A stretch of 64,000 nucleotides of DNA from Liolophura sinensis (lineage: Eukaryota > Mollusca > Polyplacophora > Chitonida > Chitonidae), in NCBI RefSeq assembly GCF_032854445.1, contig NC_088300.1:33773608-33837607 (forward strand), written 5' to 3'. Below, one piece after another: positions 33,801-43,549 of the stretch; position 1 is the first letter of the stretch; each line of letters begins with the position of its first letter. The translations under genes and the position numbers were made by a program. The notes beneath the pieces were generated by a model that saw only the letters and a list, made by a program, of their open reading frames with translations, was not told the origin of the DNA and searched no databases.

Positions 33801-35938
33801 ACTTTGTATTTATTTGTATTGTTTTGTATGTTATTGTTAATTGTATTGTTTGTCTGTTTCGTTAAAATATATGTGTATTGAACTTATTCAAGTTTCTTCG
33901 TGTTCCCTTGTTTAGTCTTGTGTAAGGCCTGTTACTGGTCTAAGAGTTAAACAACGGGAGGGGGGGAGGGGGTTCTCACCAATGGCGTAAAACACCAATC
34001 AAATAAATAAATAAATGTTAATTTCCCGGCTTTTCAACCTAATTTGACTGAGTTATCAGATTATCATATTGTTACATATCCCAGTTAGTGCTGGACACAT
34101 CCTACACATTGTTTGCATCCGCATGTTTATTTGCCGTCGTTGCTGCAAGAGTTTTGGATGCATGCCTAGGAAAATCTTTTTCTTTCCATTTGTAGTGTAA
34201 ATTTGAAACTATGGGTAGAGTATTAAATTCCATGCTTTTTTAGTTATTCACTGTTTTTAATTTTGGTCGAATGAACCACAGAAAGCGTTATAGCATCAAA
34301 ACTTTTCTGACCATTTACAGTTTGTAATTTGATCGAATGAACCACAAACAGGGTTATACCATCCAAACTTTTCTGACCATTTACAGTTTGTTATTTGATC
34401 GAATAAACCACAAACAAGGTGATAACATCTAACCTTTTCTGACCATTTACACTTTGTATTTTGATGAACTACGGATTTTCTGGTAAAATCAAAAACTTTT
34501 CTGACCAATTACAGTTTTTACTTTGATCACATGAACCACAAAGTACTAGTAACATCTAACCCGTTTCTGACAATTTACAGTTTGCATTTTGATCGAATGA
34601 ACCGACAAACAGGGAAATGACATCCAATTTGTTCTTACCACTTTCATTGTGTATTTGATGTTATGCACAACAAACAGAGTTCTAGTAAAGTCCAACCGTT
34701 TCTGACAATCTACAGTCTGTATTTTGCTGAGCAGTTGCGACATTGCGCTATGCATTACCTTTAATAGCGTGCATGTCAAGGATCAGCTCCCCGATGACCA
34801 AGATGCAATCAACGACACAGAGGAGGACGATGATAATGAGGACAGGTCGACTGTGAAGCACATGCCTGCCTTTTCTTCGGATCCTGTCGCGAGAGAGAGA
34901 AGATGGCATATTGCTATACTTTATCAAACACAAAAATGGCTTTGAAGCTTTCATTTTCCTAAAAAATAGTTGCACTGAAAACCGTCAGACATATCAACAA
35001 GCTTGGTTAGAGCATATTTGTATGCAAATGTCAGGCAAAAGGGGGGAATGAATGAAACGAGACATGAATTGCAACGTTGAATACGACGATCTTCCCCTAG
35101 TCGCTGTGTTTTTTATTGAAGTGTATAAGATAATTGTCGAAGCTTTGCTTGCCAAAATACTGTATGTATCTGTTTTAGGAGAAAATACAACACGTTCTGA
35201 ATCAATATTCAGACTTAGTCTATTTTCCATGAATAACGTCTAGTGCTAGGGAACTTACTTCTGTAATCTACTTTTCGGTACATACTGCTCGGAACGAAGC
35301 TCAGATTCCAGGTCCGCGTCGAACTGATCGCATAAATGGCCATCATAAAAATGAGCTATTTGTGCCGAGCGCCGAGCAAATTCCTAAAAGAAAATGCACA
35401 TTTGCCAGTGTAGAATTTTTGTACAACCGATTATAAACCGATCTCGATTATGTCGTTGAAAAACACTGAAAACACATATCTGTATCTGGTGTTGCATCTT
35501 TAAATTCTTAACATGACTTGCTTGAAGGTGTATTGGGTTTCAAGTCTGGTATTAACTTCAGTCCAGGATGAAGTGTCATTTAATTTCTACTGAAATAAAA
35601 CTGGCATTTAGTAGTAAACCTGGCTTAACTTTTAATATACTTTAATATTATAACATTTATATAGAGTTGCATTTTTCAACACTTGTCAGGTGGATAACAT
35701 TGCTTATTTATTTATTTATTCGATTGGTGTTTTACGCCGTACTCAAGAATATTTCACTTATACGACGGCTGCCAGCATTATGGTGGAAGGAAACCGGGCA
35801 GAGCCCGGGCGAAACCCACGACCATCCGCAGGTTGCTGGAGGACCTTCCCACGCACGGCTGGAGAGGTAGCCAGCATGAGGTATACGTATTGTTAATGAT
35901 ATGCTTACCTTAACCAGGCTCTGTTTCTTGGCTGCCAT
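27483..35938 (-). CDS. HVCN1-like: Hv-type voltage-gated proton channel paralogue B
   Basis: Nine coding exons on the minus strand: 35909-35938, 35259-35383, 34759-34883, 31806-31996, 31011-31064, 30349-30487, 29830-29945, 28526-28598, 27483-27829. All are joined by GT-AG introns in consistent phase to give 399 codons plus stop. Seen: MAAKKQSLVK start; S1 with CVVDCILVIGELILD (D77, E84, D88); a loop of about 40 residues with 7 His; S2 with H144, E157, K161; S3 with D178 and D189; S4 ILPWRVIRVVN (W214, R215, R218, N221); post-S4 helix; charged C-terminal tail. Known: the S1 Asp gives proton selectivity in Hv1, and S2 and S3 acidic residues pair with S4 arginines. Odd: Leu212 replaces the first S4 Arg, Pro213 precedes Trp214, and Leu154 replaces the S2 Phe. 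It is a tandem paralogue of gene A about 19 kb away in the same orientation. Best guess is an Hv3-like channel. Confidence 0.93.
27914..28075 (-). mobile_element. SINE family 3 relic in gene B intron 8
   Basis: ATTT tail, then TTTAATGCC, CACTTACACGCTGGCATTCG, and ACCGACCTTTAGCAAGTTAC. This last block replaces the GACCATCCGCAGGTTGC block of the main SINE and recurs at 58755-58930, 62700-62835 and 57910-58140. Confidence 0.55.
28276..28409 (+). mobile_element. SINE, tail half, in gene B intron 8
   Basis: CCTCCCACCATAATGCTAGC, CGCCGTCGTATAAGTG and CACCAATCAAATAAATAAAT; head truncated. A minus-strand tail stub (28150-28235, TGATTTATTTATTCAATTGG) faces it, so the two tails lie head-out. Confidence 0.75.
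28526..28598 (-). CDS. HVCN1-like: gene B exon 8
   Basis: 73 nt, KQLIAAKKMCVDAGVEEWKF and onward, acceptor ATATTTAG and donor GTGAGC, phase 1 out. Confidence 0.87.
28599..29829. other. gene B intron 7; CRE-octamer motif, otherwise nothing recognised
   Basis: GTGACGTCATTTGCATATGA near 28795-28813 joins a perfect TGACGTCA to an ATTTGCAT octamer, with TTTACGTCACC 15 bp on. A 154-codon plus-strand frame (28961-29425) and shorter minus frames inside it show no recognisable domain and are not called genes. Confidence 0.35.
29830..29945 (-). CDS. HVCN1-like: gene B exon 7 (post-S4)
   Basis: 116 nt, LVVAVMDHEHFKLLLLYQSK followed by KKHVKRELKDANEDLDIAR, donor GTAAGT. Charged helix-prone region at the site of the Hv1 coiled coil. 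Confidence 0.9.
30349..30487 (-). CDS. HVCN1-like: gene B exon 6 (S3 and S4)
   Basis: 139 nt. S3 VFDAIVVLASFIIDLVFLKG and S4 ILPWRVIRVVN, with acceptor TTTTCATCACAG and donor GTAAGT. Confidence 0.94.
30597..30812 (-). mobile_element. SINE in gene B intron 5
   Basis: ATTT tail, GGTCAAGAACATTTCACTTA, GGTTGCTGACAGACCTTCC, CCTGAATTCACAAAGGCC; diverged but collinear to the head. Sense to gene B. Confidence 0.75.
31011..31064 (-). CDS. HVCN1-like: gene B exon 5 (S2 end and linker)
   Basis: 54 nt, TILKIFFLGRQFLHRSLE, phase 0 on both sides, acceptor TTTCTTCTAG and donor GTTAGC. Confidence 0.88.
31183..31386 (-). mobile_element. SINE in gene B intron 4
   Basis: TTTGATTAGTGTTTTACGCC, TTCAAGAATATTTCATTTAT, GGCGGCGGCCACCATTATGG, through GACTTGAACTCACAGCGACC; the outer head is lost. 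Sense to gene B. Confidence 0.8.
31504..31656 (-). mobile_element. 5'-truncated SINE with 12-bp target duplication
   Basis: TTTATTTGTTTGATGTTTTA, TCAAAAATATTTCACC, ACGGCGGCCACCATTGTGG. Flanked by exact direct repeats GACGCATATATA at 31492-31503 and 31657-31668. It lies in gene B intron 4 about 120 bp downstream of the copy at 31183-31386. Confidence 0.8.
31806..31996 (-). CDS. HVCN1-like: gene B exon 4 (S1-S2 loop and S2)
   Basis: 191 nt. The loop has SEHGSANAHEDNSSS and QDEHHEHP, 7 His and one NSS sequon; S2 begins IAHGFHYASIAILGVLLIE. It is 183 nt shorter than in gene A. Confidence 0.9.
32095..32290. repeat. two dispersed-repeat fragments side by side
   Basis: 32095-32195 (plus): CATGAACAGTTAGAATAAAA then CCCAACTGTGGTAACATGAG, R family. 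32195-32290 (minus): reverse complement of the 4345-4435 repeat, with TTCTGACTTAAGTCAAAATT and TTAGTTTTTGGTACCGGAAG. Confidence 0.5.
34260..34725 (-). repeat. 62-66 bp tandem repeat beside the S1 exon
   Basis: About seven units marked by TTTTCTGACCATTTACAGTT at 34303, 34369, 34435 and 34497, then diverged units (TTTCTGACAATTTACAG) to about 34710, alternating with GATCGAATGAACCACAAACA. The array ends about 35 bp from the donor of gene B exon 3. Confidence 0.85.
34759..34883 (-). CDS. HVCN1-like: gene B exon 3 (S1 helix)
   Basis: 125 nt. Begins IRRKGRHVLHSR and carries S1 (PVLIIIVLLCVVDCILVIGE) with the selectivity Asp77. The last 22 or so residues are identical to gene A. Confidence 0.93.
35259..35383 (-). 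CDS. HVCN1-like: gene B exon 2 (N-terminal cytosolic)
   Basis: 125 nt, acceptor TTTTCTTTTAG, donor GTAAGT, phase 2 out. Begins EFARRSAQIAHFYDGHLC; acidic and hydrophilic. Confidence 0.85.
35650..35853 (+). repeat. inverted repeat, left arm (SINE plus 3' flank)
   Basis: ATAACATTTATATAGAGTTG, TTTTTCAACACTTGTCAGGT, GGATAACATT, then the tail and first half of a minus-strand SINE. The whole 204 bp recurs inverted at 36541-36744, including about 50 bp that are not SINE. Confidence 0.88.
35703..35885 (-). mobile_element. SINE in gene B intron 1
   Basis: TTTATTTATTTATTCGATTG, GTGTTTTACGCCGTACTCAA, ACGACGGCTGCCAGCATTAT, to GGTAGCCAGCATGAG; the outer head is missing. It ends about 24 bp downstream of the exon 1 donor. 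Confidence 0.85.
35909..35938 (-). CDS. HVCN1-like: gene B exon 1 (start codon)
   Basis: 30 nt, MAAKKQSLVK, donor GTAAGC, phase 0. The ATG context (AGCATGGC) is acceptable. It lies in the 687-bp spacer of an inverted repeat. Confidence 0.75.
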
Positions 35939-38490
35939 GCTGTTCGTTGTTAACACACCGTTGACGTCGTCTGTGGACTGAGGTTAGATGTGCTTGAACC
36001 CATTTGTTATAACTAAAAACTGGCAAGTTCAGATATAGTGTGCTAATTGTTGTTGCACTCGAGTGGAGACAGGGCTTATTAAAATATATAAAAAAAATCT
36101 CAAAGTCTAGCAGAGAGTGACGACAATATTTTAATAGCTTGAAAACAGGATATGATAACACCGACTGTTGAGCTTGAAAGACCTTTTTTTAATTAGCAGA
36201 ATAACTTTTTTATAACTTATATAACTATTTTCAAAAGCACTTGAGTTAAAACTTGTTAAGACCTCTGGCGTTGGTGATGAGGATAATAATGACGAAGACG
36301 CGAGCGTGGGCCAATGCCTGATGCAGTGGTAGCGTTTTATTCATCATATCTGATTCATTAAATGCAAACCACAATATTGTCATCGCAATTTTTTCGTCTG
36401 ATTTCATTTACACTAAACAGAGCATATATGTTTTATTTTGTATACAATATACTCTGAAACTGATTAAGCCAATCTACACAATATATGACAAGCTTCATGG
36501 CGTAAACTCACATGGTTATGACCTGGATTAAGGATTTTTCACGTGGGAAGGTCTTCCAGCAACCTGCGGATGGTCTTTGGTTTCCCCCGGGCTCTGCCGG
36601 TTTCCTCTCTCCATAATACTGGCCGCCGTCGTATAAGTGAAATATTCTTGAGTACGGCGTAAAACACCAATAAAATAAATAAATAAATAAGGAATGTTAT
36701 CCACCTGACAAGTGTTGAAAAATTCAACTCTATATAAATGTTATATAGAGTTTCGCATGTCCTGGTTGATAAACAAGTTTCTTTCTTTGCTGTCATTAAA
36801 CACCTAAACATCACGTCATGCACGCGATGGGATCGGGGTCGGGATCTTAATGCGTGTGTTGCCATATAAATATAAATGCGCACACGTGAACTAAAATACA
36901 GTATTCTACTTCAATGCATTTCACAAACATTAGACGCTAACATTTACACGGTAATTGCGATGTTTCGGAACTTATTTACAGTCTGTGACTTAGATCAGTC
37001 AACCTTGTCGTAACTGATGTATTCATTTATTATTCACTTGATATTTGATTCGTAGTATACGCCGTATTCAAAAGTAATCCGTTTATACCACGATGAGCAG
37101 CAATGAGTACTTTGAGTCAAAAGGAAAACCATGACCGCCTGCAGGTTAATAACAGAACTTCCTATGTACGAACCTGTGGATGGTCGTGGGTTTCCCCCAG
37201 ACTCTGCTCGCTTTTGTACGGCGTAAAACACCAATCAATGAAATAAATAAATAAATCCTATGTATGACCCAAGAAGAAGCCAACATGTTGTTACTGATAC
37301 AGTTATGTGAAAAGTTAATTCAAAAAGGATAAAAATCAAAAATAACTGCATCGTGAAGATGCAGTGTGTTTCTTTTCTTTTTTCCTTACAACGCGTTTTT
37401 CAAACCGTCCAGAAAAGTTAAAAAAAAGTAATCTTGACTCTTTCCACCAATCTTGGACGTTACTAGTTTACTTTCCTTTCTTACACCCTAAACGACTAAA
37501 ATCATGCTGAGGCCAGCACAATCCCACTCCGCTGAAGGTCCGGTAAACCTGTCAGCCATGTGTCAATCTGCGTGACTTTAGATTAAATTTCTTGTGGTTT
37601 TGGCACAGTCACTCAGAAAACGTTATACATAGATAACTGAATCAAGAGGGTGAAATTTGTAACACTTGCATGCCTGTGTTTCACGTACACATAGCTGTTA
37701 TTACAATTGTTTTTCATAGCGAGAGCACGAGAGAGAAAAACGTTTTGAAACACGTGTTTGCATGTGGTTGTATAAGTGGGGGGAGGGGGAGATTTGCACT
37801 TAAGCTTTTCCGGCCCAAAGGGCCAATGCGCGCCAAAACTGGGCGTCACTGACAATGCTTTAACCTACATAACATATGAAGGAAGAATATATTATTTTGA
37901 CGTTAACTAGGCTTATTCATTTATTGTCAACATTTTACTTTAATACAATATATATTATAGCTTTACCTGACTTGAATTTTGGGCTTGATGACCATACAAA
38001 AAAAGAAAAAAAAATTTTAAGGAGTCATTACTTACTATAATGACCACTACTTCATGAAATTATATGATCAATGTATGCAGTATAACTGGGATAGGTATAT
38101 GCATTCAAGAGATTGTCGGGAAAGGTGGGCGTTGGAAAATTCGAGATGTTATAACATATATGAAACACGGAATATAGTATAAGGAGAGCTGAACAGCTAG
38201 ATAATACAGAGGCAAAACAGTAAAAGCGTCAGCTCATATCAGTTCCATATGGGTAAAAGCAACAACAATCACCATAAAAGCGACAGAAAGGCTGGTCCAA
38301 ACATGCTAACGCTAAAAAATATAACTTCATATTATTATTAATACTCAGGCACATATAATTACACAATCATATAAGTGTTATATACTACTGATTATTAAAA
38401 GCGACGACATCTGCTAAGAAAAGAGTAGCCAGAGTCTTATTTCGGTTTCTTTTAGGATTAGAACAGATGCTGAGGTAAAATGTCGAAGGC
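35939..38490. other. upstream flank of gene B; SINE relics, no gene
   Basis: Besides the inverted repeat, a degraded minus SINE (about 37030-37165, CCATGACCGCCTGCAGGTTA) directly abuts a plus SINE half (37170-37257, GGATGGTCGTGGGTTTCCCC to ATAAATAAATAAATCC). No convincing promoter for gene B; a CCAAT lies near 36311. Confidence 0.45.
36541..36744 (-). repeat. inverted repeat, right arm, with a plus-strand SINE half
   Basis: Reverse complement of 35650-35853. The SINE part (36541-36692, plus strand) runs ACGTGGGAAGGTCTTCCAGC to AATAAATAAATAAATAAGG, followed by the shared flank AATGTTATCCACCTGACAAG and onward. Confidence 0.88.
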
Positions 38491-38793
38491 CTATGGAGCG
38501 TAAGTCCCGGTAAAGAATACGACGAGCTTTAGAGTGCCGGGTACACGTAAAAGATGGGCAATATCATCGTTAACTAGGCATATATCACATAACCCAGATG
38601 GATGCAGATTCGTTCTAAATAAATAGGTATTTGTAGGCACATGTCCAGAAATAAGGGGAAAAACTAGTGTTTCATCTCGTCGAGAATGTAATGATAATGG
38701 CGAATTTAACAAAACAGAACGATTATACTCGTGAACAAACCTCCCCTTATCCAATTTGTTGTATAAGGGAAACTGTAATCTTGAGCAAATTAG
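38491..38793 (-). pseudogene. LINE relic: C-terminal RNase-H-region fragment
   Basis: A minus-strand frame runs from about 38793 to a stop at 38491. It reads QFPLYNKLDKGRFV, then FPLISGHVPTNTYLFRTNLH and PSGLCDICLVNDDIAHLL. The order GH-x-P-x-N-x-Y-L-x-R followed by a C-x-x-C block and H-L-L is what I know from the ends of RNase-H-carrying LINE ORF2 proteins. No catalytic core is seen, so it is a fragment. Confidence 0.6.
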
Positions 38794-41469
38794 TCATGAT
38801 CTCCCACTAGAGACCCTCACCAAAATTTGACCTTGTACAGTGAAGCAGTGAATTAGTCATGCATAGGTGCACACGTTCGTTTTCACGATAGCCCACTTCA
38901 GCTTAAAAGTAAAATTCGTCCACTTGTCGTTTTACGCCAGCTCAGGTCGTTTTACGCTAGTTCGGGTACTGTTCAGGTAAATGTTTAAATAGTGCCAGCT
39001 GACGAAAATGCCGCCATGTTAAGGGCAATTTCTTACACGTCACTGGTTTAGAATGATGCGTTGTCATGATATTTAATAAACAGTTACATGTAAACAATTA
39101 AGGCCTCGAAGACTTTTGTTTCACCAGCAGAATCTTGGTTTATGTAGGAATGCAGTACAAAAAGCTACAGCACAGATAATCTCCATAAAGAATTTTCATC
39201 TGTTAAAGAAGGAACTTAAGCCAAAGAATAGAAGAGTGTATAAGAACAAATGTGAATCATCAAACCCCCAAAATCTTTTGGACCATAAAATCTCCAGAAT
39301 CTGGCGAACCACAGTTAGTCACCATAACTACTGAACACTACCTAAGAATATCGGAACTACTGTATTCTAGAACTTTGCATTTTGCAATTTTTTCAGTTTT
39401 GGAATTTTTTAAAAATGTGACCAGTGGAACCAAAAGTCAAATTCTGCATTGTAAATAAGCACAGGGTTTTTGTGCTTTGGTTCCAGATATAATTGTCTTT
39501 TTTGTTTCCTCTTTACAAGTCCAATATTTTGTGCACATCGCACCTTTAATGGATTCGTTAGCCAGTTTCAGTAAGTTTGGGCAAACAGAGGGTGGATTCT
39601 TCATTTTTTGGTTAAGTGTCATTTTTTCTATACACATATTTTAAGCATATCTATGTTTTTTGCCAAAGGAAAAATTAGAAATAAAATCTATGGGTCAAAG
39701 TATACATTCATACGTATACCATCCGTCAATCAAAATGGACGTTCCAAGAAAATAATTGCAAGACAAATCCCAAAGAGACGTTTAACTCAAACAATTAAAA
39801 AACTCAGAAAGTATATAAAGTACAAATCTAGCAAAGAGAAGCTGTCAAAAGATTTCAGTGATGATGGAAAGACGCAGGGAATGTTCTAGGCAAATGAATG
39901 AAATTATTATCCAAATGCTGTACCAGGCGAATATATAAATATATAAGTCCAAATGAATATAACCCACACTGGGTGTTTTATTCGACCTTGCGTATTTTAC
40001 TGAAAATGTCACGGACCAAATTTGGAATATTGAATATATTGATGGTGTAGTGTTACGTAAAATATACCTCAGCCCAATGTTATATATCTACTAAATTATT
40101 TCCATCTCACTGTATGTTGAATGAATGTGTACAGCCACCAAATTCACGGCGGTATACAAGTGACGTGTTCTTGCCTTGTAGCCGTGGTGAGGTCGAGGTA
40201 TCGCAAGAGTTGTTCTGTTTAGATGACCATCTTAACACTCGTGGTGGAAGAAACATGCAAACCCATCAAGGAATACAGGTAGAATTCTTTTGAGTTACAT
40301 ACACAGGGACAAATTACTCTCTTTTAGCATGCCTGGAGTCTGTTTTACTTAACAATTTCAAACTGTGCGTGGCTTAATTTCCATGACAACATAGAGAGGA
40401 GAGATATGTCACTATGGTCAATGCTCTTGGCGTATCGAGTAACGACAACTTTGTAACATTAGGATAACGGACAAAATACTGAGACCATTTCACTGGAAAA
40501 GTTGTCTTTCTATCTCGATATAACCAATTAAATCGTGCCATTCAAATTCGAAATTCCTGAAATCCTATTTCCACTCGCAGCCAGATCAGCGTCGATTGTG
40601 CATGCCTTTAAGGTGGTACACTTTGTCTACTCGCCTAGACGGTCAACCCCGAGCTGGCCAGTGACCAGGCCCTCCTCTGCGGTTAACTTGTTTGTCTTTT
40701 ATTAGATAGGACATACGGGCTGTGCCTTCAGTCTCGATATTGGTCAAAGAATTCGTATATTATTAGATTCCACGCTCTCACCATTTGCTGGGAGTTTTAT
40801 GTATAGGGAACAATAACTGATGGAAGAAGTAAGTGCGCCTTTGAGCAATCTAACGTTCGTTGAAGATCAGTTATATTCCGGTCATATGTCCTGCAGATCT
40901 GTGCGTCAAATGAAGGATAGCTCATCAGTAACTTGGTCGGTGGTTTATTTCAGAACAATTTGGTTTCCTCCGAATAAAACTGACAGTCATCGAATCAGTG
41001 GCATATTCTGGAATACGGCGTTTAACAATAATACTCAAGTAAAATGAATCCTTCAATCAACAAATAAAGCAGAGAAAAGATAAAGAAAACACAAGAAAAA
41101 AAATGCCCATATACACAGCAATCTTACTATCTTACAGTAAATAATGTTCAGTGAAACCATGCAGATTGAAAAATTATGTGAACAGTCTTTATAGTTAACA
41201 GCATGGTTATGGCGACAGTGATGGCGGTGTACTAACTTGGTATATTGCGTTTTTGTCGAAAAAGACATTGTGTAGATTGCCGGAACAATTAAGAATGTAG
41301 CTGTCTGTGTATACACACGTACATGATTTAGACTGGATGCAAAGATGAACCGTACTTAAAGTTCGTCGGATTTCCCGTATCGCGTCATGGGGATTTAATT
41401 ACCTTAACCAGTAATCCGTACGTTAAGTAACCGTTAAACCACGGGTAATTCTGAAGCCTCCGAAAGGCC
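38794..41469. other. intergenic; unclassified decayed repeat, no gene called
   Basis: At about 39600-39960 a lysine-rich plus frame (RIPSVNQNGRSKKIIARQ) resembles a minus-strand peptide at about 43390-43460 (RLPADGQNGRSRSIIASH), and the sequence GATGGAAAGACG with a following GCAAATGAATGAAATTATTA is shared with 44530-44590. This suggests remnants of one repeat family. Elsewhere nothing recognised. Confidence 0.35.
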
Positions 41470-41600
41470 CTGGCGTATACAGTACTGCTCGATTCTAACA
41501 ATATATCTGGGACGAGTGTCGATCGGAACATCCACGTGGGAAGGGAGTAATATCACAGGAAGACGTTCACATCATACGTCGATCAGAGAGCCAAGATGGG
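41470..41600 (+). repeat. unclassified dispersed repeat (U family), copy 2
   Basis: TGCTCGATTCTAACAATATA, GGAACATCCACGTGGGAAGG, CACAGGAAGACGTTCACATC; same order and strand as 15030-15150. Followed at 41595-41665 by short repeats of ATCATCCGCG and GTAGGATCCG. Confidence 0.6.
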
Positions 41601-42291
41601 TATATCATCCGCGAATGATGGGTGTAGGATCCGCGTATGATGGGCGTAGGATCCGACCATCATCCGCGTAGGGTTTTACGACATACACTAACAATTAACA
41701 CATAAACTCATCTCACTTACAACAAATGCCACGTTTTTCGACACCAACCCTGTTACAGAACATTCACAAACGATCTAGTTCCTGGAGTGGTTACTAATTC
41801 GCTTTTAATGATAATAATACGTAGATTTTAATTTCAGCAAGTATTCGCTATTAAGTGCTAAATATAGTCTATAGTTATAACAGAAATTATACATGATAAT
41901 TTAGGCATAACGAATGGCTAATTTGTAATATTAGTACAGTTTTTGTCGATGAGCTTACGTCATCGGTTGTCCTGGAATGCGGTTTCGATTTTACTTTTCC
42001 ACTGGCACTAATAAACCTCGTCGAGAAACGGGAAAGCGAAACTCCAAAGTCATGCGTTGGACTAGCCCACGTTTTTACTGGCTTGAATGCATGAGAGCTA
42101 GGCAAATGATAAACCATTCACTGATAATTTTCTTGTCCCCACACCTGCATTACCAGGTCAGCAAACTGAACGTACCTCGTGTCATGTTTACAGCTTGCGT
42201 GTGAAATAGGGCAAAGTGCCTTAAAACGGTCTAAACAAGACTACATGTACCGGCCAATCAAGATCCCCGTAAGATGCGATCAGGATGGTGC

Positions 42292-42522
42292 CAACGTCCT
42301 GCACCATACTTTATGCGGTGGCGACCGGCATTGTGGTGAAAGGAAACTTGACAGATCAAAGTGGAAACCCACGGCCATCCGCAAGTCGTTGGCAGACCTT
42401 CCAACCTACGACCGCAGTAGAAGGCAGAATGAGCAGGACCTGAACTCACAGTGACCGCATTGGTAAGAAGTTCCTGGGTCATTGCTCCGTGCTGGGACGC
42501 TAACCATCTCCGCCACATCTCA
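42292..42522 (-). mobile_element. SINE lacking its tail
   Basis: GGTGGCGACCGGCATTGTGG, CCCACGGCCATCCGCAAGTC, CCTGAACTCACAGTGACCGC to ACGCTAACCATCTCCGCC. Diverged; the TAAA tail is absent. Confidence 0.75.
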
Positions 42523-42585
42523 ATTATCGTTGCAAATGCTGTCCTTATTGAAATAATATTTCAGTATATAGAAGTTACATTTGTA

Positions 42586-42698
42586 TTTATTTATTTGATT
42601 GGTGTTTTACGCCCTACTCAAGAATATTTCACTTATCCGACGGCGGCCAGCATTATGGTGGGTGGAAACCGGGAAGAGCTCAGGGGAAACCCACGACC
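42586..42698 (-). mobile_element. 5'-truncated SINE with 13-bp target duplication
   Basis: TTTATTTATTTGATTGGTGT to GGGGAAACCCACGACC, flanked by exact AGTTACATTTGTA at 42573-42585 and 42699-42711. A clean example of LINE-type reverse transcription that stopped mid-element. Confidence 0.92.
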
Positions 42699-42711
42699 AG
42701 TTACATTTGTA

Positions 42712-43549
42712 AGCCTTTCTGAAATATTTATTTCAATAAGGCCAATCCATGAGTTTTGGCATGCCACATGAAGTGTCTTATTGAAATGACCACGATAAGT
42801 TCAACACCTTTTCATGCAGATGTAATTTCGCATCTTTGCAACCTTTCTATATCAAATAACACAGCGAAGAGAGAGGTGGGTTTGGTGTTAATGTTAGTGC
42901 TTTATGACTGAGGTTTGTTTCAGCTTCTTGTTTCAGCCTGACCTAATTTCTAATTTGACATAATACTGAATTCTCCCTGTTTTTCAAATCTGCCCAACCG
43001 CCAATCAATAGTAGCTTATTTGATCAAAGGCAGCAATGCGATGAACCTTTTTGAAAACGGCCAGAAGTGTTTTCAAGTTGGATGTAGGGGTCCTAAACTC
43101 GAAAATATCTAGATATGGTGAAGCCTTATATCATCTTTAAATTCTTTTTGATTTTTATCTGGAAAACTATTTGGGCAAAAATAATTACAATCTTGTTCAT
43201 TTTGGGCGTAAGTGTCGGAAACTTTAATTTGATCCAGAACCTGGGGTGGTAAAGCCATAACACCACGATTCATTACAGTATGATGCACAGTTTTAAAAAT
43301 AGTCCAGCTGTTTGCTAAATAGCCATGGCTTTGTCCCCTGGGCACAATGGTCCGAAACTTTAAAGTGCTTTGTAGCTAAATAATGTGACGCCATGTGCGA
43401 TGCAATTATTGACCTGGAACGTCCATTTTGGCCATCGGCTGGTAAACGAATGTCTTGACACTTAGACCCGTGGCCTAGCAAATAGCGTGACCCAGCTAAG
43501 AGCCTCACATCAAATCGATCGGCCTCGGTGAGGTTAAGTTCAACTCACC
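42712..43549. other. intergenic; nothing firmly recognised
   Basis: Minus-strand peptides here (near 43390-43460) resemble the plus frame near 39720; see the 38794-41469 entry. No gene called. Confidence 0.3.

Larger units (their letters stand above)
31997..34758. other. gene B intron 3; repeats and a possible LTR-like block
   Basis: Contains R-family and 4345-family repeat copies (32095-32290), a SINE tail (33983-34016, plus), and the 34260-34725 tandem array. From about 33111 (TGTTACGAACCCCG) to about 33945 the sequence is less AT-rich with 121-codon frames on both strands and a TATAAATA at about 33339-33346; it could be a decayed solo LTR but no matching terminus or target duplication was found. 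Confidence 0.35.

Noticed and set aside
34724-34945. 73-codon acidic plus-strand frame (DDQDAINDTEEDDD)
   Set aside because: Antisense of the S1 exon of gene B, where hydrophobic codons read as acidic ones on the other strand.
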